A DNA stretch of 64,000 bases from Limivicinus sp963617275 (GCA_963617275.1 CAVENX010000043.1:1-64000), one strand, 5' to 3'. Positions 24,836-33,006 are shown, numbered from the stretch's first letter. Notes: generated by a model from the sequence alone, not told the origin. Translations and numbers: made by a program.

Positions 24836-25298
24836 GCGCCACCTCCTTGATATGTTCTTTGGGCGGCTTTTCCTTGGCAAGCTGCTGTTCCGCCTGCTTC
24901 ATCTGTTCGGGAATCGTGGGTTGGCGGGACTTGGCCTTACCCAGCACCTTGCGGGAGTATTCCGAAAAGCAGGCGGTCATAGCGTCCGCCTGCCCGGACT
25001 TGAAGAACAGCAGGTATTTTCCCAGTTCGGTCTGATAAAAGGCGTAGTCTACATTCCACTTCCGGGCTACCCGGTCAAAGAGCTTTGTGCCCCCGGACAG
25101 TTCAAGGCTGCTGGTGGATGTGCCGTGCGCCATGAGCTTTTTCACGGTCTGCTTGCCGTGGGGCGTCTGCTTTGCCCGGCGCGCCTTGGCGATCTTGCGC
25201 CCTACCGCCCGGACAACATAGGCAAGCCCCCGGGCGGTCAGCTTCGACGCCTTCACCGATACGGTAATCGTGCGCCGGGAAATATCTTCGTCTACCAG
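24825..25298 (-). CDS. pcfB: PcfB family conjugation protein, start disturbed
   Basis: The protein matches PcfB, the small protein encoded ahead of the coupling protein in pCF10-type and Tn1549-type systems: RRTITVSVKASKLTARGLAY, then GKQTVKKLMAHGTSTSSLEL and a body ending in a charged tail. Conserved residues begin 14 codons before the first GTG (25256), at a CTG (25298). The well-placed ATG at 25305, behind AGGAGG, is one base out of frame: M-T-G then the frame slips. A one-base insertion in GG would explain it. The gene may be expressed from CTG or GTG, or be inactive. Confidence 0.75.
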   Translation of the reverse strand: MVDEDISRRTITVSVKASKLTARGLAYVVRAVGRKIAKARRAKQTPHGKQTVKKLMAHGTSTSSLELSGGTKLFDRVARKWNVDYAFYQTELGKYLLFFKSGQADAMTACFSEYSRKVLGKAKSRQPTIPEQMKQAEQQLAKEKPPKEHIKEVAHDR

Positions 25299-25328
25299 CC
25301 GTCATCGCCTCCTTTCTGATAGAAATAT

Positions 25329-25355
25329 GACCTTGGGACAAAATGTCCCAAGGTC
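25329..25355. repeat. Perfect palindrome overlapping the ardA stop codon
   Basis: A 12-base stem on each side of an AAA loop, centred on GGGACAAAATGTCCC. The stop codon of ardA lies within it. A near-identical element sits on the parB stop (27731-27757) and a third inside parB (28726-28747). No T run follows, so a protein-binding site or RNA-stabilizing hairpin is as likely as a terminator. Confidence 0.6.
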
Positions 25356-26061
25356 AGCGGTCATCATGCTCCTTTCTTGGGTGCAGGCGTTCGCCCTCCA
25401 AGGAAGAACGGTCTATGACCTCCTTGTAGGCCGCCATCTGCTCCCGGATATTCAATTTGGGGTACGCAAAAATACGGTGTTCGGCGGGAATGTCCTCGAT
25501 GCCGTGGTACACCTCCTTGAAGTCGCCGCTGCGGGTCAGATAGCCCGTGGGGGCAAAGTGGCCGCCCTCGTTGATCCGCATATCCCGCCCGTAGGCTTCA
25601 AAATCGAAGTAGGGCAGCACATTATCCGGCACATCCAGCAGTTCCATATCCTCCACATAGATGCGCCCCAGCGTTTCATCGTCGGTCACGCCGGGGTGCA
25701 GATCGTAGCAGTCCAGATTGTGAACAAGGTTGATGATGTCCGCCACGCTGGAAGTATGGTCGCCCTTGTTGAGCGCGGCCTCCAGCGTTTCGATCTCGTC
25801 GCTGTCCAGCTCGGAAATGAGATGCGCCAAATGGTTCAGCTCGTCCAAGTTTTCATACTCGGTGAGATAGTCGTATAAGCCCATCACATCGCCGTCAAAG
25901 GCGGTGATGAAAAACTCCTCGTACCGCACACCATCCACGCCGATGTTTTTTAAGAGCGATTGCACCTCCTCCGTGGTGGCCGGAAATTTCAGCGTTTCGC
26001 CCACAAGCTGCCCCTCGGCGTATTTGCCAAGGTTGGTGATGTAGGCTTCAAATACCGTCAT
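25354..26061 (-). CDS. ardA: ArdA antirestriction protein
   Basis: This 235-residue acidic protein starts MTVFEAYITNLGKYAEGQLVG and has ITAFDGDVMGLYDYLTEYENLDELNHLAHLI, split here as FDGDVMGLYDYL and ENLDELNHLAHLI, and the later FDFEAYGRDMRINEGG and GYLTRSGDFKEVYHG. These are ArdA hallmarks. ArdA mimics B-form DNA and blocks type I restriction enzymes, protecting the ICE on entering a new host. The ATG at 26061 has AGGAGG upstream and overlaps the methyltransferase end by 14 bases. Confidence 0.9.
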   Translation of the reverse strand: MTVFEAYITNLGKYAEGQLVGETLKFPATTEEVQSLLKNIGVDGVRYEEFFITAFDGDVMGLYDYLTEYENLDELNHLAHLISELDSDEIETLEAALNKGDHTSSVADIINLVHNLDCYDLHPGVTDDETLGRIYVEDMELLDVPDNVLPYFDFEAYGRDMRINEGGHFAPTGYLTRSGDFKEVYHGIEDIPAEHRIFAYPKLNIREQMAAYKEVIDRSSLEGERLHPRKEHDDR

Positions 26062-27133
26062 TTGCACCTCCTTTTGTCAGCGCCTCCGCGATCCCCGCCA
26101 TGATGTACTCGGCGCAGGGAAGCGCGATGGCGTTCCCCAATGCCCGGTAACGGTGGGAGGATAGAATTTCCTCGCCGTCCGCGCCGTACCTTGTCCAGCC
26201 CTCCGGCAGCCCCATGAGCCGCTCACATTCCGTTTCCGTGGGAAAGCGGACGCAGCCCCCGGCGGGATCGTCCTCATACCAAAAGGCAAAGGGCGAAATG
26301 CCGCCCGCTAATAGAGTGGGAAAAGGGTCAGTTGGCAGTCCGAAGCTGTTTCGGAACGCTGTTTCCGTCCGCTCCTTGGCGGATGCCCGCATACGGAAGC
26401 ATTGAAAGGGGCGGGTGACTGGTACACGCCGCCCTGCTTCAATAAAAGAGCCTCGATCTCCGCAGGCGGCGGGCAGCCCGCGATCTCCGCCAAACGCAGG
26501 AAGTGACTGCATTGTGCGGGGCTTAAAAAGTATTTCGTGGGAACGCCGTCCTCCAAAGTCTGCCACAAGAAAGATGCGCTGCCGTCGTGCCAGTCGGGGG
26601 CTTGCCCAATGTTGGGCGTCCATGAGCCGCCAGCAGAGGTCAGGCGTTCGCCCTCGCACCATTCCGGCTCCTGCCCATCTTCCAGAAGCAGGCATTGAAA
26701 CATCGGTGTCTGTGAAAGCGGATAGGACGGCTCTAAAATCCATCCGGTCATTTGATGAAAACGCTCCCATGACATTTTCCCAAACAGCGATTGCTGGAAA
26801 TAGACCATTTGTCGCCTCCCTCATTTCACGGATAATGCGGATGGCTTGAAAAAACAGGCTGGACTTTTCTCCCGCAAGCCCCTTGCGGTTGCCGATCTGC
26901 GAGAGATTTTGACACGGTGAACCAAAGGTGATGATATGGACGGGCGGGATCTCCCGCCCGTCCAGCTTTGTCACATCTCCCAAATGCGCCATATCGGGAA
27001 AGTGGCGCTTGGTGATGGAGATAGGGGCTTCTTCAATTTCGCTTGCCCATACCGGCTCAATGCCGCAGCGCACCGCCGCCAGCGGGAACACGCCGATCCC
27101 GTCAAACAGGCTCCCCAGCCGGAGCGTCATCAT
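26048..27133 (-). CDS. DNA cytosine-5 methyltransferase
   Basis: The 361-residue protein has C5-MTase motif I (SLFDGIGVFPLAAVRCG), motif IV with the catalytic Cys (GSPCQNLSQIG), motif VI-like WENV, motif VIII-like RQRIFLVADFGG and motifs IX-X near the end (LMGLPEGWTRY, YRALGNAIALPCAEYI). It would modify element DNA and works with ArdA against restriction. Its middle third (about residues 110-275) has unusually low complexity and is overlapped by another gene in a second frame. The target sequence cannot be read by eye. Confidence 0.9.
   Translation of the reverse strand: MMTLRLGSLFDGIGVFPLAAVRCGIEPVWASEIEEAPISITKRHFPDMAHLGDVTKLDGREIPPVHIITFGSPCQNLSQIGNRKGLAGEKSSLFFQAIRIIREMREATNGLFPAIAVWENVMGAFSSNDRMDFRAVLSAFTDTDVSMPASGRWAGAGMVRGRTPDLCWRLMDAQHWASPRLARRQRIFLVADFGGRRSHEILFKPRTMQSLPAFGGDRGLPAACGDRGSFIEAGRRVPVTRPFQCFRMRASAKERTETAFRNSFGLPTDPFPTLLAGGISPFAFWYEDDPAGGCVRFPTETECERLMGLPEGWTRYGADGEEILSSHRYRALGNAIALPCAEYIMAGIAEALTKGGANDGI
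26308..26808 (-). CDS. Nested overlapping gene within the methyltransferase gene
   Basis: A 166-residue frame lies entirely inside the methyltransferase gene, same strand, different frame. It begins MVYFQQSLFGKMSWERFHQ behind GGGAGG at seven bases' distance, continues WILEPSYPLSQTPMFQCLLL, WTPNIGQAPDWHDG, FLSPAQCSHFLRLAEIAGC and PPPAEIEALLLKQGGVY, and ends QLTLFPLY. The balanced composition and strong ribosome site suggest a true gene, resembling small proteins of Clostridia phages. Function unknown. Confidence 0.6.
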   Translation of the reverse strand: MVYFQQSLFGKMSWERFHQMTGWILEPSYPLSQTPMFQCLLLEDGQEPEWCEGERLTSAGGSWTPNIGQAPDWHDGSASFLWQTLEDGVPTKYFLSPAQCSHFLRLAEIAGCPPPAEIEALLLKQGGVYQSPAPFNASVCGHPPRSGRKQRSETASDCQLTLFPLY

Positions 27134-27134
27134 C

Positions 27135-27476
27135 TTATCTGCGCCCCTGTCCCTTGACGGTCAAAATGCCCTCAAGGGTAGTGGCGGTGATCCCGAGCCG
27201 CTGGGCAACGGCGATGTCGTTCTTCATAGCCTCGGTGACGGTATGACCGCACACCACCAGCACATGAGAGCGGCGGAGCAGGTCACGCCCCATGTCGATA
27301 CCGCTCTTATGCTCCTCGGGAACGGCGTCATTGAGGAAAAGCGGCTGATAGAGCGTCGGGCAGATGGGCGAAAAGCCCGCCTCATACACCGTGCGGCAAT
27401 ACTGCGCCGCCAGCTTCGTGTTTTCGTGGTCGCTGCCGCACCATGCGGCGGTAATATACGCAAGGGGTCGTTTCAT
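27135..27476 (-). CDS. DUF7768-like (nucleoside deoxyribosyltransferase-fold) protein
   Basis: The 113-residue protein starts MKRPLAYITAAWCGSDHEN and has KLAAQYCRTVYEAGFSPICP, FLNDAVPEEHKSGIDMGRDLL and VLVVCGHTVTEAMKNDIAVA. These match the small Rossmann-like family related to nucleoside 2-deoxyribosyltransferases found in ICEs and phages, probably nucleotide-binding. The ATG at 27476 is chosen because upstream codons are unrelated to the family. It ends one base before the methyltransferase start, so the two are co-translated. Confidence 0.7.
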   Translation of the reverse strand: MKRPLAYITAAWCGSDHENTKLAAQYCRTVYEAGFSPICPTLYQPLFLNDAVPEEHKSGIDMGRDLLRRSHVLVVCGHTVTEAMKNDIAVAQRLGITATTLEGILTVKGQGRR

Positions 27477-27730
27477 CTCGAAAACCTCCAATTTATAATG
27501 TAGTAGGTCAGCCCAAACCCCACGCCCTTTCCCATTCTTGGGAAAGGGGGGCGGCTCTGGAGGATATATCCCCGCCGCTTGCCGGAGAAAAAGCATAGCC
27601 GGGACAGGCGGTCAAGGGCTGGCCGCCAAAAACGGCGGTGCGTTGCACCCTTGACAGCCCGCTCCCGGCCATGCTGAAATACGGGCGGCGACGGGGGATA
27701 TAACCCAAAGATCCATCCGGGGAAACAAAA
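27477..27730. other. Non-coding GC-rich gap between parB and the DUF7768-like gene
   Basis: About 250 bases without a convincing gene. It contains several GC-rich short inverted repeats (around CGGCCATGC, GGCGGTCAAGGGC and GCCGGGAC). I see no clear promoter. It might hold the ICE's own oriT, but I cannot recognise a nick site. Confidence 0.4.
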
Positions 27731-27757
27731 GACCTCGGGACAAAAAGTCCCAAGGTC
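27731..27757. repeat. Palindrome overlapping the parB stop codon
   Basis: Centred on GGGACAAAAAGTCCC with TTGG/CCAA-like flanks, almost the same as 25329-25355. The stop codon of parB is part of it (TGACCTTGGGAC on the minus strand, exactly as at ardA). Confidence 0.6.
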
Positions 27758-29222
27758 ACTTTTCCAGATCCGTTTTCTTTTCGGGCTTGCCCAGCTCGGG
27801 CGGCTGCTTGGCTTTCCAGTCATCCAGCAGAGAAATGATCTTGTCTTTTATTTCCCTCGGGGACTTGTCCTTGCCGAAATACTTTTCCAGTTCCGCACTA
27901 TTGATGATCACCTTGTCTACCTCCTTTTTCTCCTGCGACAGAATACCGTCGATCACATCGCCGTTGAGCTTGCCGTCCTTGTCCAGCTCCCGCATTTTCT
28001 GCGCCTGCGACAGCGAGGGCGAGGACTGCTGCCCCTCAATGGACACGGCGATATACCTCTGATTTTTGGGGCGGATGAATGAGATCTCCACCGCCGGGGT
28101 GAACGCCAGCTTTTTCTCGTCCACCATTTTCTGCAAATCCGGCACAAGCTCGGTCAGGCGGATATACCGCTGCACCTGTTTATAGTTCATGCCGTTGCGA
28201 TCTCCCACGACCTGCGTGGAGCGTTTTCCGGCGTCCTTGTCCTCCTCACCGGGGCGGGAGCCTTGGTGCTTGATGGCCTCCACCTGCATTTTGAGCGACT
28301 GTGCCTTTTCGGTAGGCAAAATGCGTTCACGGTGGCGGAGGTTATCATCCGTCATGGCGAGGATGGCTTCATCGTCCGTCATGTTGCGGACGATACACGG
28401 CATATTCGCAAATCCGGCAAGCTCGCTTGCCTGCTGGCGGCGGTGGCCTGCGATGATCTCATAGCCGCCATCCTCACGGGGACGCACCAGCGCAGGCTGA
28501 TTGACGCCCGCCGCCTTGACCGACTCCACAAGCCCCTGCATCTCCGCATCGTCCCGGACACCAAAGGGGTGATTTTTGAACGGGTGCAGGTCGGACAGGT
28601 TGAGATAGACGATTTCCTCTTTTTCGGCGCGGGTGGCGTCGCGGGGCGCAGACGGCTCCGGCGTGACCTCCGCACCAGCGGGAGCGCCGCCCTTATCCAC
28701 GGCAGGCTTCTCCGGGGTGGGCTTGCTTTGGGACTTTTTGTCCCGAGGTTTGGGCGGCTTGGGCTTATCGGGAGCGGCCTTGCCCTCCTTGGGCGGACGG
28801 CCTCTGCCGGGTTTGGCAGCCTTGTCCTTTTCGGTGGGCGGCTTCTGCTCGACTGCCTTTTTCTCCTCCTTGGCCGCCTCGTCACGGGCGGCGGCAAAAT
28901 CCACCACCTTGCCGGAATGTGCCGGGGCGGGATCGCCCTTGTCGGGAGTGGGCGGCTGCTCCTGTTCCTTTTCGGCCTTGGGAACTTCGGGAGTGGCAGG
29001 CTCCTCCACCTCGGCGTGGGTAACAGCGTCGGCGGGATCGGGTACAGCCTCGCCCACTTCAAAGAGCGCCGCCTGCCCCTCGTGTTCCAGCATGACCGTC
29101 TCTGCGTCGGTCAGCGCAGGCTCGGGAGCGGACTGCTCCGGCACGGCGGCTTTTTCCACCGCAGGAGCGGGAGCCTCGGCGGGCGGAGCTGCCTCGGGAA
29201 TGTTTTTCTTATCATCTGCCAT
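27756..29222 (-). CDS. ParB/Srx-type partition-like protein with long disordered N-terminus
   Basis: This 488-residue protein has about 190 residues rich in Pro, Ala, Glu and Lys, then a ParB domain: LSDLHPFKNHPFGVRDDAEM, SVKAAGVNQPALVRP and YEIIAGHRRQQASELAG (the CTP/NTP-binding GHRR box), followed by a helix-turn-helix in YKQVQRYIRLTELVPDLQKM. In Tn1549-type ICEs this gene begins the transfer operon; a role in stabilizing the circular form or in regulation is likely. AAAGGAGG supports the start at 29222. Confidence 0.85.
   Translation of the reverse strand: MADDKKNIPEAAPPAEAPAPAVEKAAVPEQSAPEPALTDAETVMLEHEGQAALFEVGEAVPDPADAVTHAEVEEPATPEVPKAEKEQEQPPTPDKGDPAPAHSGKVVDFAAARDEAAKEEKKAVEQKPPTEKDKAAKPGRGRPPKEGKAAPDKPKPPKPRDKKSQSKPTPEKPAVDKGGAPAGAEVTPEPSAPRDATRAEKEEIVYLNLSDLHPFKNHPFGVRDDAEMQGLVESVKAAGVNQPALVRPREDGGYEIIAGHRRQQASELAGFANMPCIVRNMTDDEAILAMTDDNLRHRERILPTEKAQSLKMQVEAIKHQGSRPGEEDKDAGKRSTQVVGDRNGMNYKQVQRYIRLTELVPDLQKMVDEKKLAFTPAVEISFIRPKNQRYIAVSIEGQQSSPSLSQAQKMRELDKDGKLNGDVIDGILSQEKKEVDKVIINSAELEKYFGKDKSPREIKDKIISLLDDWKAKQPPELGKPEKKTDLEK
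28726..28747. repeat. Third copy of the GGGACAAAAAGTCCC palindrome, inside parB
   Basis: Reads identically over 21 bases to the parB stop copy but in the opposite orientation. It encodes RDKKSQ in the disordered region of ParB, where codon choice is free, so the DNA sequence itself may be under selection. Confidence 0.5.
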
Positions 29223-29398
29223 TTGCAAACCTCCTTTTCGTGGCATGAAAAAAGCCAGTCCGCAGACTGGCCGGGTGGAAGTGACCTCCCTTCGTAGTGT
29301 TATACATGAACACGCCCCATAGTCTCTGATTGGGGTAGTGCTACATTCAAAAGTGTGATATGATGTTAAAAACTTTTAGATATAAGGGGTGTGAAGAA

Positions 29399-30007
29399 AT
29401 GATTGAACAACTCGTGAATGAAATCAATGGCCTTTTGCGAGATGGCTACCCGTATTCGGCGTTGGGCATTGCGTTAACTCTTCCAGATATTTGCGGGAAT
29501 ATTGCCTATCCAAATACAAAAGTAGCTGACCACTATAAGAAGTGGTATAGTGAATATGTAAGTCCGATAAGTGCGCTTAAATTCAAAGATGGTTTTGATG
29601 AGGAAATTTGCTATAAATTGCGCTGTGCATATCTCCATAGCGGTAATTTTGATTTAGGTAATGCTGATGCAGTAAAGAATATTGATAAGTTTGAAATTCA
29701 TTATAATCGAGATCCAGACCTCAGATTTGTCCAAGCTGCACAGGCAACTGATGGAAAACTGAGTTTGGATATTGATTTGGGCGTTTTGTGTTGGCAACTG
29801 TGTACTGCTGCGACGGATTTTTATAAAGCCCATCAGAGCGAATGCAGTAAAGCAACGATTGAGATTGAAGATACTACTCCATCCGAGGACGAAAGGAAAG
29901 CGCTCCGAAAGCTAATAGAAGAAAAATGCGGCTACACTTTTGAGGAACTAAAAGAAATGAAAAGGAAAGATCCCTCATTTGAATTGGACTTTGATTTTCT
30001 AAAATAG
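29399..30007 (+). CDS. HEPN-like putative cargo protein
   Basis: This 202-residue protein is the only plus-strand gene in the ICE's own DNA and is AT-rich compared with its neighbours, so it may be a later acquisition. It is helical, with YPYSALGIALTLPDICGNI near the start and ICYKLRCAYLHSGNFDL, whose R-x4-H matches the HEPN RNase motif. An acidic helix-rich tail ends it. I do not recognise a named family. A defence or abortive-infection role is inferred only from the motif and position. The ATG at 29399 follows AGGGGTG. Confidence 0.55.
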   Translation: MIEQLVNEINGLLRDGYPYSALGIALTLPDICGNIAYPNTKVADHYKKWYSEYVSPISALKFKDGFDEEICYKLRCAYLHSGNFDLGNADAVKNIDKFEIHYNRDPDLRFVQAAQATDGKLSLDIDLGVLCWQLCTAATDFYKAHQSECSKATIEIEDTTPSEDERKALRKLIEEKCGYTFEELKEMKRKDPSFELDFDFLK

Positions 30008-30019
30008 TCCCCGAACAGT

Positions 30020-30062
30020 AAGCTCCCGCTGCCTATAAAGATTTAGGCAACGGGAGCTTTTG
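30020..30062 (+). terminator. Terminator of the HEPN-like gene
   Basis: AAGCTCCCG(C/T)TGCC arms pair around TATAAAGATTTA, followed by TTTTGTT. It lies 13 bases past the stop. Confidence 0.8.
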
Positions 30063-30109
30063 TTAGAATAAAAACCTCTTGCTGACTTGCCAGATTGATA
30101 CTTTCAATT

Positions 30110-30286
30110 TTAGTCTGTTGTAGTTTTATTTGCTGCTCGCATCTCTTCGTCCAAGTCGGCAAACATCAGCTTTAGCAAGATGTCTGCCATGCTTTCACCG
30201 TCTTTCCTGTACCGTGGCTCAACGATAAAAACGCGACCGCCAATTTCGTATCGTTGGGGCTCTCCGGCAATATATTCTTTTTCCAT
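30110..30286 (-). CDS. TnpW-like small protein of the ICE
   Basis: A 58-residue protein: MEKEYIAGEPQRYEIGGRVF, then IVEPRYRKDGESMADILLKL and MFADLDEE. Its layout (strand with IGG, valine-rich strand, basic-ES/ET turn, DILLKLM helix) parallels the TnpW proteins of the two nested elements. AAAGGAGGTG lies at the right distance from the ATG at 30286. I have seen the pattern near the ends of Firmicutes ICEs; function unknown. Confidence 0.65.
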   Translation of the reverse strand: MEKEYIAGEPQRYEIGGRVFIVEPRYRKDGESMADILLKLMFADLDEEMRAANKTTTD

Positions 30287-30480
30287 GCCTGCACCTCCTT
30301 TCCAACATGGACACAGAAATTATATCATGCCGTGGAGGGACGCAAAGCAGAAAAATTATTTTCCTTGATATACGGGCTTTCTTTGACTATAATGAAAGAC
30401 ATTCAGGGTGTGTTTTGGGATTGCCCGCGTATTGAACGCTCTTTTAGCCCGGTTTAGAGGGGTATGTAACCGCTCTAACC

Positions 30481-30539
<59 letters not shown>

Positions 30540-30540
30540 A

Positions 30541-30584
30541 AAATGACGGGTTTTGCGATAAATTTTGCAGAACCCGTCATTTTT
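30541..30584 (+). terminator. Terminator of the tRNA-Ala gene
   Basis: AAATGACGGGTT and AACCCGTCATTT arms are followed by TTTCT, two bases past the CCA. Its presence supports this being the native chromosomal side. Confidence 0.8.
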
Positions 30585-30589
30585 CTATT

Positions 30590-30877
30590 GCTTTCTGTTT
30601 TGCTTGATTTCTCTCTGTTATCAACGTACTGTCAACACAAGCTGAGATCCTCAGGCTGTCAAGGAATTATGCAGCAAAGCCGGATAACAGAGCAGCGGGG
30701 GAGTTTGAGGGGGCAGGGCCCGCCTCAAATCGGATAAACCGCCGTCGAAAGCCTTGATATGTCAAGGCTTTCGGTAACAGCATTTTGATCTCTTTCAAAA
30801 TGCTCGGCGGAAAGCGCGGTCAAATAAGTCCTGAATTTTTGCGAGGAGCTGTACGGCAGCCTTTGTCCGGAATTGTA
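30590..30877. other. Non-coding gap with two hairpins after proS
   Basis: No gene seen. Stem CGAAAGCCTTGA/TCAAGGCTTTCG spans 30746-30773 and AGCATTTTGA/TCAAAATGCT spans 30779-30804, side by side. Neither is followed by a T run on the proS strand; they may protect the proS mRNA 3' end. Confidence 0.5.
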
Positions 30878-32314
30878 TCAGTAAGCGACGCCCCAATAGA
30901 TCATGTGCTTGGCGGGCTTGCCGCAGCAGGCGCATACATCGCTGAGATGTTCCTGCTCAAAGGGGATGCAGCGGGACGACATTCCGGCTTTCTCCTTCAT
31001 ATCCAGCTCACACTGGAGTTCGCCGCACCACATGGTCTTGATGAAGCCGCCCTTTTCCTGCTGTATCTGCTTGGCTTCCTCGAGAGAGTAAGCGGTGTAG
31101 GTGTGCTCGTCAAGATTTTTCTTTGCCTTGGCGTAAAGGCCGTTCTGCACATCGTCAAGAACGCCGGGGATACACTCCGCCAACTCGTCGAGCCTTATTG
31201 TGACCTTCTCGCCGTTATCGCGGCGCACCGCCACGCAGACGCCGTTTTCCATATCCTTGGGGCCTATCTCGACACGCACGGGAACGCCTTTCATTTCGTA
31301 CTGCGCGCACTTCCAGCCGAGAGAATTATCGCTGGTGTCGATTTTCACGCGGATACCGGCAGCCTTGAGAACCTCGTAAAGCTCGGTCGCCTTTTCAATA
31401 ACGCCGGGCTTATGCTGCGCCACGGGCACGACAATGACCTGAACGGGGGCAATGCGCGGGGGCAGGACAAGACCGTTGTTGTCGCCGTGGGTCATGATGA
31501 TACCGCCGATGATACGGGTGGACAGGCCCCATGAGGTCTGGAAGGGATACTTCTGCTTGTTGTCCTTGTCGGTAAAGGTGATGTCAAACTGCTTTGCGAA
31601 GCCGTCGCCGAAATAGTGGGAAGTGCCGGACTGCAAAGCCTTCTTGTCGTGCATCATGCACTCGATTGTATATGTGTCCTCGGCCCCGGCGAATTTTTCC
31701 TTCTCGGTCTTGTTGCCGCGGATAACAGGCATTGCGAGATAGTTTTCGCAGAGATCTGCATAAACCTCAAGCTGCTGAAGAGTCTCCTTCACGGCCTCCT
31801 CAGGAGTGGCGTGAAGGGTGTGCCCCTCCTGCCAGAGGAACTCTCTCCCGCGCAGGAACGGACGCGTGGTCTTCTCCCAGCGCAGAACGCTGCACCACTG
31901 GTTATAGAGCATCGGCAGGTCGCGCCATGAGTGGACGACATGGCTCCAGTGATCGCAGAAAAGGGTTTCGGAGGTGGGACGCACGCAAAGACGCTCCGGC
32001 AGTTCCTCGCTTCCGCCCATCGTGACCCATGCACACTCGGGAGCAAAACCCTTGACATGATCCTTCTCCTTTTGCAGAAGGCTTTCGGGGATCAGAACGG
32101 GCATGGAGACGTTCTCGTGACCGTCTCGCTTGAACATCGCGTCAAGCTCCTTCTGGATGTTTTCCCAGATCGCGTAGCCGTAGGGGCGCAGAATGAAAAG
32201 ACCCTTTACGCCGGAATAGTCCACCAGCTCCGCCTTCGTGCAGACATCGGTGAACCACTGGGTAAAGTCAACCTCCATATCGGTGATCTGCTCTACTTTC
32301 TTCTCTTTTGCCAT
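30878..32314 (-). CDS. proS: Prolyl-tRNA synthetase, archaeal/eukaryote-like short type
   Basis: This 478-residue class II synthetase has motif 2-like LRWEKTTRPFLRGREFLWQEGHT (split: TTRPFLRGREFLWQEGH), SETLFCDHWSHVVHSW, and motif 3-like WGLSTRIIGGIIMTHGD. It lacks the editing insertion of long bacterial ProRS. The Pro-binding and anticodon-binding domains are complete, with a C-terminal zinc-like CACCGK and terminal Tyr. It charges tRNA-Pro. The ATG at 32314 begins the family's N-terminus; no T-box leader is visible upstream. Confidence 0.95.
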   Translation of the reverse strand: MAKEKKVEQITDMEVDFTQWFTDVCTKAELVDYSGVKGLFILRPYGYAIWENIQKELDAMFKRDGHENVSMPVLIPESLLQKEKDHVKGFAPECAWVTMGGSEELPERLCVRPTSETLFCDHWSHVVHSWRDLPMLYNQWCSVLRWEKTTRPFLRGREFLWQEGHTLHATPEEAVKETLQQLEVYADLCENYLAMPVIRGNKTEKEKFAGAEDTYTIECMMHDKKALQSGTSHYFGDGFAKQFDITFTDKDNKQKYPFQTSWGLSTRIIGGIIMTHGDNNGLVLPPRIAPVQVIVVPVAQHKPGVIEKATELYEVLKAAGIRVKIDTSDNSLGWKCAQYEMKGVPVRVEIGPKDMENGVCVAVRRDNGEKVTIRLDELAECIPGVLDDVQNGLYAKAKKNLDEHTYTAYSLEEAKQIQQEKGGFIKTMWCGELQCELDMKEKAGMSSRCIPFEQEHLSDVCACCGKPAKHMIYWGVAY

Positions 32315-32501
32315 AAAATCAAATTCTCCAATCTCGCCAGAGCCCTTGCTCCGTCGTATTTCGCCGCACTGCGGCAAACAAACATTCTATATGTAATATA
32401 TATTTTTGTCAACCGCCGGAAAACGAAAATTTAACAAAGCCTTTGCAATCGTGCAGAATATATGATAATATTTCAGTAAAACGAGGAGAGGAAGGACAGT
32501 T

Positions 32502-33002
32502 ATGCCGGACAGGGGGAAAACGTGCTGCTTTTCCGGGCACAGACCGGCAAAGCTGCCGTGGCGCACAAACGAGGCCGACGCGCTCTGCATTGCGCTTAAA
32601 AACGAGATCCTCTGCCGCCTTGAGGGGATATACGAAGCGGGATACAGGCATTTTATATGCGGAATGGCGATAGGCTGCGATATGTATTTTGCCGAGGCCG
32701 TGATTGAGCTGAGAAAAAAATATTCCGATATAACGCTTGAGGCGGCGATACCCTGCGGCTCCCAGCCGGAAAGATGGACCTCCGATCAGCGCAGACGCTA
32801 TAACCGGCTCATTGACGCATGCGACAAGGTGACGGTCTTGCAGATAGAATACAGCGCCGACTGCATGATGCGGCGGAATATGTACATGGTGGACAGAGCG
32901 TCACTGCTGCTGACCTGCTTTAACGGCCGCCCCGGCGGTACGATGAACACCATAGTCTACGCGCAGAGAAACGGCGTAAAGACCGTAATTATAGACGTGT
33001 GA
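32502..33002 (+). CDS. YpsA-like SLOG-fold protein (DUF1273)
   Basis: This 166-residue protein begins KTCCFSGHRPAKLPW and has GYRHFICGMAIGCDMYFAE, LEAAIPCGSQPERW and the C-terminal RPGGTMNTIVYAQRNG, the pattern of the YpsA group of the SLOG nucleotide-binding superfamily. Its ligand and role are not established; B. subtilis YpsA has been linked to cell division. It is transcribed divergently from proS and convergently with polC. Confidence 0.85.
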   Translation: MPDRGKTCCFSGHRPAKLPWRTNEADALCIALKNEILCRLEGIYEAGYRHFICGMAIGCDMYFAEAVIELRKKYSDITLEAAIPCGSQPERWTSDQRRRYNRLIDACDKVTVLQIEYSADCMMRRNMYMVDRASLLLTCFNGRPGGTMNTIVYAQRNGVKTVIIDV

Positions 33003-33006
33003 GAGT

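Noticed and set aside
28263..29297. Long plus-strand frame of 344 codons opposite parB
   Set aside because: It is the mirror of the low-complexity ParB N-terminus and GC-rich codons. ParB has clear motifs and a good ribosome site; this frame has neither.
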